DNA of 64,000 nucleotides from CAWGOF01 sp963824225 (GTDB lineage: Bacteria > Acidobacteriota > Polarisedimenticolia > Polarisedimenticolales > Polarisedimenticolaceae): NCBI GenBank assembly GCA_963824225.1, contig CAWGOF010000003.1:3482556-3546555 (forward strand), written 5' to 3'. A program made the translations under genes and the position numbers. A model generated the notes under the pieces. The model saw only the letters and a program-made list of their open reading frames with translations. It was not told the DNA's origin and made no database searches. Each line of letters opens with the position of its first letter. The first letter of the stretch is position 1. Positions 58,241 to 64,000 of this stretch are shown one piece after another.

Positions 58241-58818
58241 CCCCGGGGATCGCCAAGGCCGTGATCCTCGGGGCCAGCATCGCGATGATCGCGATCCGCG
58301 CGCCGCACGGCCAGCGCAGCCGGAACGTGAAGGTCAAGGACGATCGCCAGGGCGCGCGCGAGTCGGTCCTGCTCGCGTTCGCCGTGCTGGGCTTCGTCGT
58401 GCCGCTGATCTGGGTCCTGTCGCCGTGGCTTGCGTTTGCCGATTATCCGCTGCGCCCCGTTCCGTTCGTCGCCGGTGTCGTGCTGCTCGTCTCCGGGCTC
58501 TGGCTGTTCCATCGATCGCACGCCGACCTCGGCACGAACTGGTCGATCACGCTGCAGCTCCGGGAGACGCACCAGCTCGTGGCCCGCGGCGTGTATCGAC
58601 GCATTCGCCACCCGATGTACGCGGCGCTGTTCCTGTACTCGATCGGGCAGCTGCTCGCGCTGCCGAACTGGATCGCGGGACCGTCGTACCTGGTTCCGTT
58701 CGGGATCCTGTTCGTGCTGCGAATCGGCGCCGAGGAAAAAATGATGCTCGATGCGTTCGGTGAGGAGTACCGGACGTACATGTCGCGCACGAAACGCATC
58801 GTGCCGGGAGTCTGGTGA
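58237..58818 (+). CDS. Isoprenylcysteine methyltransferase-like membrane protein
   Basis: 193 aa with about four membrane helices and the ICMT/PEMT signature: LGTNWSITLQLRETHQLVARGVYRRIRHPMYAALFLYSIG, followed by RIGAEEKMMLDAFGEEYRTYMSRTKRIVPGVW. The RHP.Y and EE...L...FG.EY.Y motifs bind SAM. Such proteins methylate lipids, quinones or small molecules. ATG overlaps the oxidoreductase stop (ATGA); AGGAG precedes it. Last gene of the coupled run, so it may modify the cyclitol product or be a co-transcribed neighbour. Confidence 0.85.
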   Translation: MTPGIAKAVILGASIAMIAIRAPHGQRSRNVKVKDDRQGARESVLLAFAVLGFVVPLIWVLSPWLAFADYPLRPVPFVAGVVLLVSGLWLFHRSHADLGTNWSITLQLRETHQLVARGVYRRIRHPMYAALFLYSIGQLLALPNWIAGPSYLVPFGILFVLRIGAEEKMMLDAFGEEYRTYMSRTKRIVPGVW

Positions 58819-58860
58819 TCCCCCGTATCGTATGATCTTCCTGGCGACGCGGGAGGAACG

Positions 58861-59877
58861 ATGACCACGATGCGGGTAGCGCAGGTCTCCCGTCCCAACG
58901 GACCGCTCGAGGTCGTCGAGCGCCCGATCCCCGAGCCGAGCGCCGGATCCGTGCGGATCCGCGTCCAGGCGTGCGGGATCTGTCACAGCGATGCGTTGGT
59001 CAAGAGCGGTGGCTGGCCGGGCATCGAGTACCCACGCGTGCCGGGGCACGAAGTGGCCGGCGTGATCGATGCGGTCGGTCCCGGAGTGCCGAGCTGGAAA
59101 CCCGGGCGCCGCGTCGGCGTCGGCTGGCACGGCGGACACTGCGGCCACTGCGATCCGTGTCGCCGCGGCGATTTCTTCGCCTGCGTGACGGGACGGATCA
59201 CCGGCATCTCGTCCGACGGCGGATACGCCGAGTACATGATCGCGCCCGCGAGCGCGCTCGCCCGGATGCCAGCCGAGCTCCCGCCCGTCGCTGCGGCTCC
59301 GCTGATGTGCGCGGGGGTCACGACGTTCAACGCGCTGCGCAACAGCGGCGCGGGGCCGGGGGAGCTGGTGGCGATCCTCGGCTTAGGCGGGCTCGGTCAC
59401 CTGGGCGTCCAGTACGCGTCGAAGATGGGGTTTCGCACGGTCGGAATCGCGCGCGGCCGGCACAAGGAAACGCTGGCCCGCGAGCTCGGCGCGACCGAGT
59501 ACATCGACAGCCAGGCCCAGGATCCGGCGGCGGCGCTCATCGAGCTCGGCGGTGCGAAGGTCATCCTCGCGACCGCGACGAGCGGCGAGGCGATGAGCGC
59601 CGTGCAGGGCGGCCTCGCGGTCGGCGGAACCCTGCTGATCGTCGGGGCCGCGCACGAGATGCAGATATCGCCGCTCGCGCTGCTCGCCGGTCGGCGCGCG
59701 ATCCGCGGCTGGTACTCCGGGACGTCGATCGACGGCGAGGACACGCTCGCGTTCAGCGCGCTCTCGGGCGTGCGGCCGATGAACGAGACGTTCCCGCTCG
59801 ACCAGGCCGCCCTGGCCTACGACCGCATGATGAGCGGCAAGGCGCGATTCCGCGTGGTGCTGACGATCGGGTCGTAG
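58861..59877 (+). CDS. Zinc-dependent alcohol dehydrogenase (medium-chain)
   Basis: 338 aa. Catalytic zinc ligands in CGICHSD and GHEVAG, structural zinc Cys cluster CGHCDPCRRGDFFAC, NAD(P) site AILGLGGLGHLGVQYA. Closest in pattern to the AdhP/CAD group of alcohol dehydrogenases with broad activity. ATG at 58861 preceded by GGGAGGAA; forty-two bases after the previous stop, with its own possible promoter. It could serve as a final oxidation/reduction of the cyclitol, but may simply be a neighbour. Confidence 0.93.
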   Translation: MTTMRVAQVSRPNGPLEVVERPIPEPSAGSVRIRVQACGICHSDALVKSGGWPGIEYPRVPGHEVAGVIDAVGPGVPSWKPGRRVGVGWHGGHCGHCDPCRRGDFFACVTGRITGISSDGGYAEYMIAPASALARMPAELPPVAAAPLMCAGVTTFNALRNSGAGPGELVAILGLGGLGHLGVQYASKMGFRTVGIARGRHKETLARELGATEYIDSQAQDPAAALIELGGAKVILATATSGEAMSAVQGGLAVGGTLLIVGAAHEMQISPLALLAGRRAIRGWYSGTSIDGEDTLAFSALSGVRPMNETFPLDQAALAYDRMMSGKARFRVVLTIGS

Positions 59878-59885
59878 GGCGCCGC

Positions 59886-60530
59886 GTGCACGAAGCGGAT
59901 CGCCGCATCGGGATCGGGTCGGGGCTCGCCGTCCTGGGCCTCGGCGTCCTGTACGTGGCGACGGGCGCTCTCGGGATGCTCCTGGGCGACGAGCGGCCGG
60001 AGAACTTCGGCATCGTCGATCCGGCGCTCGCGATCCTCGAGGTGCTGCTCATCCTGTCCGTGCCGCCGATGATCGCGCTGATGTCCGCGGTTCATTCATG
60101 CGCACCGCCGGACCGCAAGACGTACAGCCGCGCGGCGTTCGGGTTCATGGTGCTGCTCGGCGGGACGACGATGGCAGTTCACTTCGTCGAGCTGACGGTC
60201 GCGCGCCGGATCGCGCTCGACAGCGTGCCCGGGCTGGCCCAGGTCCTGTCGTTCCGCTGGCCGGCGGTCGCGATGGCTCTCGACCTGCTCGCGTGGGACG
60301 TGTTCCTCGGCTGCTCGATGCTTCTCGCCGCGCCGGTATTCGACCGAGGCGGGCCGCGGCGACGCTGGGTCAGGCGGAGCATGATCGCCAGCGGCGCGCT
60401 GTGTCTCCTCGGGACCCTCGGTCCGGCGACCGGGAACCTCGCGTTCCAGCCGATCGCCGTCCTGGGCTACGCGTTCGTATTCCCGCTCGTGTGTCTGGCC
60501 CTCGCGCTGTATTTTCGTCAACCGGACTAG
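59886..60530 (+). CDS. Membrane protein of unknown function, about six helices
   Basis: 214 aa, hydrophobic throughout: helices near IGSGLAVLGLGVLYVATGALGML, ILEVLLILSVPPMIALMSAVH, FGFMVLLGGTTMAVHFVEL, WPAVAMALDLLAWDVFLGCSMLLAA, MIASGALCLLGTLGP and AVLGYAFVFPLVCLALALYF. A conserved-looking THYHF-type pattern is absent, but TYSRAAFGFMVLLGGTTMAVHF is the kind of segment seen in small bacterial membrane proteins annotated as hypothetical. GTG at 59886, eight bases after the dehydrogenase stop. No transport or enzyme motif. Confidence 0.65.
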   Translation: MHEADRRIGIGSGLAVLGLGVLYVATGALGMLLGDERPENFGIVDPALAILEVLLILSVPPMIALMSAVHSCAPPDRKTYSRAAFGFMVLLGGTTMAVHFVELTVARRIALDSVPGLAQVLSFRWPAVAMALDLLAWDVFLGCSMLLAAPVFDRGGPRRRWVRRSMIASGALCLLGTLGPATGNLAFQPIAVLGYAFVFPLVCLALALYFRQPD

Positions 60531-60545
60531 ACAGGAGGATGTCGC

Positions 60546-60917
60546 GTGCCCACCCGCTCCCAAGCGAAGGCAAAGAACGATGACCCGCTCCTCGCGTTGT
60601 GCCGGGCGCTTCCGGGCGCGACCGAGGACGTGAAGTGGGGGAGCGACCTCGTGTTCTCGGTCGGCGGCAAGATGTTCGCTGGCTTTCAGCTGCCCGCGCG
60701 CGTGCCCGTCGGGTTCAAGGTCGCTCCCGCCACCTTCGACATGTTGATCGGACACGACGGGATCATCCCGGCGCCCTACGCCGCCCGGTTCCACTGGGTC
60801 AGCGTGACGGACCGGAAACGCGTCCCGCTCGGAACGCTCAAGGACCTGCTGACCGAGTCCCATCGCCTGGTGGCCGAGAAGCTTCCGCTCAAGACCCGCA
60901 AGAAGCTCGGTCTCTAG
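60546..60917 (+). CDS. MmcQ/YjbR family protein
   Basis: 123 aa. Family traits: LCRALPGATEDVKWGSDLVFSVGGKMFAGF, then KVAPATFDMLIGHDGIIPAPYAARFHWVSV. E. coli YjbR has a double-wing DNA-binding-like fold, but the role is unknown. GTG start at 60546 with AGGAGG seven bases upstream. Two bases separate it from the methyltransferase gene. Confidence 0.85.
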   Translation: MPTRSQAKAKNDDPLLALCRALPGATEDVKWGSDLVFSVGGKMFAGFQLPARVPVGFKVAPATFDMLIGHDGIIPAPYAARFHWVSVTDRKRVPLGTLKDLLTESHRLVAEKLPLKTRKKLGL

Positions 60918-60919
60918 AC

Positions 60920-61741
60920 ATGCCGACGCCCGACGAAGCGAAGGCCAAGGCGGCCGCGGCGTACAACGCGGCGGCGCACTTCTACGACGACCCGACGAAC
61001 ACGTTCTGGGACCGGTTCGGGCGCGGGACGATCGAGCGCATCGGCCTGCGACCGGGAGCGCGCGTGCTCGACGCGTGCTGCGGGGCCGGGGCATCGGCGA
61101 TTCCGGCGGCCGAGCAGGTCGGCCCGCAGGGGTCGGTGCTCGGCGTCGATCTCGCGCACGAGCTGCTCGCTCTGGCTCGGGCCAAGGCTCGTGTCCGGCG
61201 ACTCGAGAACGTCGAGTTCCGCGTCGGCGACATGCTCGATCCGGAGCTGACGGGCTCGGCGTTCGATGCCGTGGTCTGTGTGTTCGGCATCTTCTTCGTT
61301 CCCGACATGGCCGATGCGGTGCGCTCGCTGTGGAGCGCGGTTCGCCCGGGAGGGCGGCTGGCCATCACGACGTGGGGGCCGGACCTGTTCGAGCCCGCCT
61401 CGACCGCGTTCTGGAACGCGGTGCGCGAGGAGCGGTCCGATCTGTACAAGGGGTTCAACCCGTGGGATCGCATCTGCCAGCCCGAGCCGTTGCGCGAGCT
61501 GCTGCGGGAGGCCGGGATCGATCGTGCCGACGTGGTGGCCGAAGCGGGGACGCAACCGATCCCGTCGGGCGAAGCCTGGTGGTCGGTCGTTCTCGGCTCG
61601 GGGTATCGCGGCACGATCGAGGAGCTCGACGTCAAGGGCCGCGAGCACGTGCGCCTGGCGAACATGCGGTTCATTCGCGAGTCCGGGACCACATCGATCG
61701 AAACCAACGTAGTCTATGCCGTCGCCGAAAAGGAAGAGTAG
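60920..61741 (+). CDS. SAM-dependent methyltransferase (UbiE-like)
   Basis: 273 aa. Motif I VLDACCGAGASAIPAA with the glycine-rich loop, VLGVDLAHELLALARAKA (motif II), FDAVVCVFGIFFVPDMADAVRSLWSAVRPGGRLAITTWG (motifs IV-VI). UbiE/COQ5-like class-I methyltransferase; substrate unknown. ATG at 60920. May form an operon with YjbR and DUF488 genes. Confidence 0.9.
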   Translation: MPTPDEAKAKAAAAYNAAAHFYDDPTNTFWDRFGRGTIERIGLRPGARVLDACCGAGASAIPAAEQVGPQGSVLGVDLAHELLALARAKARVRRLENVEFRVGDMLDPELTGSAFDAVVCVFGIFFVPDMADAVRSLWSAVRPGGRLAITTWGPDLFEPASTAFWNAVREERSDLYKGFNPWDRICQPEPLRELLREAGIDRADVVAEAGTQPIPSGEAWWSVVLGSGYRGTIEELDVKGREHVRLANMRFIRESGTTSIETNVVYAVAEKEE

Positions 61742-61744
61742 GGC

Positions 61745-62143
61745 ATGAGCGTGCGCGTCGTGCGCCTCGGAACGGCGCGCGTCCCGGGCGAGGGACCGCG
61801 GATCGGCACCGTTCGCCGGCCTCCGCGCGGCGTGCCGAAGTCCCAGTTCTCGAAGCGGAACTGGTACGACGTGTGGTTCCCGAACCTCGCCCCGAGCCTC
61901 TCGACGATGAAGCTCGGGCTCGCGGCGAAGACACCGGCGCAGTGGTCGGCGTACGCGCGGAAGTACAACGCCGAGATGGCTGAGCCCGCGGCCCGTCACG
62001 ATCTCGAGCTCCTGGCGACGCTCTCGCACACGGCGAGCTTCTCGGTCGGCTGCTACTGCGAGAACGAGGAACGCTGCCATCGGTCGATCTTGAAGCGCCT
62101 CCTCGTCGAGCGCGGAGCCAAGGTCGAATCGCCCGTGGGCTAG
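61745..62143 (+). CDS. DUF488 family protein
   Basis: 132 aa. The ending GCYCENEERCHRSILKRLLVERGA is the DUF488 signature with two Cys and a His-Arg; the family also has YDVWFPNLAPS in its middle. Members are small soluble proteins of unproven function. ATG at 61745, three bases after the methyltransferase stop. Confidence 0.88.
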   Translation: MSVRVVRLGTARVPGEGPRIGTVRRPPRGVPKSQFSKRNWYDVWFPNLAPSLSTMKLGLAAKTPAQWSAYARKYNAEMAEPAARHDLELLATLSHTASFSVGCYCENEERCHRSILKRLLVERGAKVESPVG

Positions 62144-62155
62144 AATACCCGGCCC

Positions 62156-63544
62156 ATGGACCCCCTGTACGAACCGTTGCAGCGGCTGCTCGAAGGCAAC
62201 GTCCTCACCCCCGACCAGTACACGAACGACCTGCTGACGAACTTCGGGCAGATCCACCATTGGACGCCACGGTTCGTGGTCGAGCCGCGCACCACGGCCG
62301 ACGTGGCCGCGGTCGTGCGCTTCGGCCGCGAGCACCGCATCTCGGTGTCGACGCGCGGGTCCGCGCACAGCCAGAGCGAGCTCGCGATCTCGGACCGCGG
62401 GATCTTGCTCGCGATGCGCTCGATGGGCCAGATCCACGCGCCCGACCCCGATCGTGAGACGATCGACGTGGACGGCGGCGCCGTGTGGCGCGACCTCGTA
62501 CATCACCTCAAGCGCTTCGACCTCGCGCCGCACGTGCTCACGAACAACCTGGGGGTGACGATCGGCGGGACGCTGTCGATCGCCGGGATCGGCGTGGCCT
62601 CGTTCCGCCACGGTACGCAGGGCGACAACGTCGAGGAGCTCGAGGTCGTGACGGGAGCGGGGGAGGTCGTCACCTGTCGCCCCGACGATGACCTGTTCTG
62701 GAGCGTGATCTCAGGTCTCGGGCAGGTCGGGATCATCACCCGGGCGCGGCTCAAGCTGCGACGCACGAAGGCCATGACGCGCACGTACTACCTGCTGTAC
62801 GACGATGTGCGGCGGTTTCTCGGCGACGCCAAATCGGCGATGGACTCGGACGCGTGGGACCACCTCGAGAGCTGGGCCTCACCGAGCCCTCAGGGCACGC
62901 GGCCCGTCTCGGGGCGCCGGCAGGTGTTCGCGCGCTGGTTCTATCCGTTCCACCTGACGGTCGAGTTCGACCCGGGCTCGCCGCCCGATGACCGGAAGCT
63001 ACTGCGGGGGTTCAAGCCGTACGAGCACCTGTACACCGACGATGCGCCGACGATCGACTTCTTCGAGCGCCTCGTGCCGATCTTCGAGCTGTGGCGCAAG
63101 GCCGGGACGTGGGAGCACGTGCACCCGTGGATGGAGGTCGTGCTGCCGTACGAGACGGCGGCCGACTACATCGACCAGGTGCTGCCCGATCTGCCGCCCG
63201 GGATCCTGATCGGCGGCCACGCGCTCCTGTGGCCGGCCAAAGGCACGACCTCGCGCTCGCGGCTGTTCATGCGGCCGCCGGGCGAGGATCTCGTGGGCTT
63301 CGGCATTCTGCCGGCGATCCCGCCGCGGTTCTGGTCGCAGGTGCGACCGCTCCTCGACAACGCGAGCCGGCTGAGCATCCTGATGGGCGGCAAGCGCTAC
63401 CTCTCGGGGTGGATCGACTTCACGCCCGACGAGTGGCGCGCGCACTTCGACGAGCAATGGGAGCCGTTCCGCGCGGCCAAGCGGCTTCACGACCCCGACG
63501 GGATCCTCAACCCGGGGTTCGTGCCGCTGACCCAGGAGCCGTGA
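62156..63544 (+). CDS. FAD-binding oxidoreductase of the cytokinin-dehydrogenase/BBE type
   Basis: 462 aa. FAD-binding PCMH-type N-terminal half: EPRTTADVAAVVRFGREHRISVSTRGSAHSQSE, the conserved His of SAHSQ being the position that binds FAD covalently in relatives, and VTIGGTLSIAGIGVASFRHGTQGDNVEELEVVTGAGEVV. The C-terminal half has the substrate-domain pattern WEHVHPWMEVVLPYETAADYI and HDPDGILNPGFVPL. Layout most resembles cytokinin dehydrogenase and related flavin oxidases; bacterial substrates are unknown. One base overlap with the next gene (TGATG). Confidence 0.9.
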   Translation: MDPLYEPLQRLLEGNVLTPDQYTNDLLTNFGQIHHWTPRFVVEPRTTADVAAVVRFGREHRISVSTRGSAHSQSELAISDRGILLAMRSMGQIHAPDPDRETIDVDGGAVWRDLVHHLKRFDLAPHVLTNNLGVTIGGTLSIAGIGVASFRHGTQGDNVEELEVVTGAGEVVTCRPDDDLFWSVISGLGQVGIITRARLKLRRTKAMTRTYYLLYDDVRRFLGDAKSAMDSDAWDHLESWASPSPQGTRPVSGRRQVFARWFYPFHLTVEFDPGSPPDDRKLLRGFKPYEHLYTDDAPTIDFFERLVPIFELWRKAGTWEHVHPWMEVVLPYETAADYIDQVLPDLPPGILIGGHALLWPAKGTTSRSRLFMRPPGEDLVGFGILPAIPPRFWSQVRPLLDNASRLSILMGGKRYLSGWIDFTPDEWRAHFDEQWEPFRAAKRLHDPDGILNPGFVPLTQEP

Positions 63545-63954
63545 TGGCCCACAGGTTCGGGACGCCCGAGTGGGCCGCGGCGCTGCGCGAGACGATCAAT
63601 GCATCGAGCGAGTACCGGAACGCCGCGGCGGCGTGGGGCGTCGGGTTCGACGGCAGCCTGCTGTTCGAGTTCGAGCCGGATGGGGGCCTCGACCGAGCGC
63701 TGAGGCTGCGCCTCGATCTCTCGGGCGGTGCGTGTCAGTCGGCCGAGTTCGTCGGCCCGGGCGCGAGCACCGCGTTCTCGCTCCGCGGCCCGTTCGGCGT
63801 GTGGCGCGCGATCCTCGAGCGCAAGATGCTCGCGGCGACGGCGATCCTGACCGGCAAGCTACGCGCCGAGGGCGACAAGATGGTGCTGCTCAAGCACACG
63901 GCAGCTCACCGGGCGCTCGTCCACTGCGTCGCGTCGGTCGACACCACCTGGTAG
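63544..63954 (+). CDS. SCP2-like sterol/lipid-transfer domain protein
   Basis: 136 aa. An SCP2-type pattern is visible: MAHRFGTPEWAAALRETINASSEYRNAAAAWGVGFDGSLLFEFE, then FSLRGPFGVWRAILERKMLAATAILTGKLRAEGDKMVLLKH. The family binds lipids or CoA esters in a hydrophobic pocket. ATG overlaps the flavin oxidase stop. No signal peptide. Medium confidence on the family, since I rely on the order of strands and the LTGKLRAEGD motif. Confidence 0.7.
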   Translation: MAHRFGTPEWAAALRETINASSEYRNAAAAWGVGFDGSLLFEFEPDGGLDRALRLRLDLSGGACQSAEFVGPGASTAFSLRGPFGVWRAILERKMLAATAILTGKLRAEGDKMVLLKHTAAHRALVHCVASVDTTW

Positions 63955-64000
63955 GTGGTGCTCAGCCGCCACCAGATACCGGCCGTTTCGTGCCTGACCA

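Overview
The window is a GC-rich (by eye roughly two-thirds G+C or more) chromosomal segment of an uncultured Gram-negative bacterium. Evidence for this is a TonB receptor, several lipoproteins, sigma-54 response regulators, many exported beta-propeller or VCBS proteins, and GTG/TTG starts with tightly overlapping genes. The gene mix (PQQ-like propellers, Npt1-type carrier with HEAT repeats, dockerin proteins, a selenoprotein SelD) would suit an Acidobacteriota- or Myxococcota/deltaproteobacterial-like lineage; that is inference, and no rRNA, tRNA or CRISPR array is visible. No gene-free stretch exceeds about 200 bases.

Layout. 1-1680: end of a sigma-54 response regulator and its histidine kinase. 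1682-2055: a DUF2442 gene with a decayed DUF4160 partner. 2021-8900: TonB receptor, PQQ propeller protein, LolA-like protein, DUF11 surface protein, cyclophilin. 9044-15744: a VCBS/dockerin protein, a cohesin-like lipoprotein, a histidine kinase/sigma-54 regulator pair and a small exported protein, with candidate sigma-54 promoters in front of three of the transcription units. 15778-21055: membrane MutS-like ATPase and an ABC-2 exporter. 21060-25441: accessory zone with coupled unknown genes, acetyltransferase, BrnT/BrnA toxin-antitoxin with a palindromic operator, a frameshifted Tat-exported aminotransferase and an intact DUF4160/DUF2442 pair. 25570-32109: domain-permuted aconitase, a broken acetyltransferase, PQQ protein, TlpA-like thioredoxin. 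32123-34419: a thioredoxin-like selenoprotein (in-frame UGA in a U-x-x-C motif) coupled to an M49-like peptidase lipoprotein. 34416-48025: methyltransferase, metalloproteases, superoxide dismutase, alanine symporter, NatAB-type ABC system, Npt1-type carrier with cyclic-nucleotide-binding partner. 48049-49110: selD, itself a selenoprotein.

49121-58818 (perhaps to 59877) looks like a biosynthetic cluster for a C7-cyclitol/aminocyclitol: glycosyltransferase and nucleotide-sugar dehydrogenase on one strand; divergently, nucleotidyltransferase, a fusion of an EEVS-like sugar-phosphate cyclase with a ROK kinase, DegT aminotransferase, GH4-like enzyme, Gfo/Idh/MocA oxidoreductase, ICMT-like methyltransferase, then a zinc alcohol dehydrogenase. 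Cyclase, kinase, nucleotidyltransferase, aminotransferase and glycosyltransferase are the roles used in validamycin- and acarbose-type pathways. 59886-63954 holds a membrane protein, YjbR, methyltransferase, DUF488, FAD oxidoreductase and SCP2-like genes.

Two families of long palindromes recur. All three full copies lie exactly between convergent genes; half copies lie at 25543, 28727 and inside a coding sequence at 30478.
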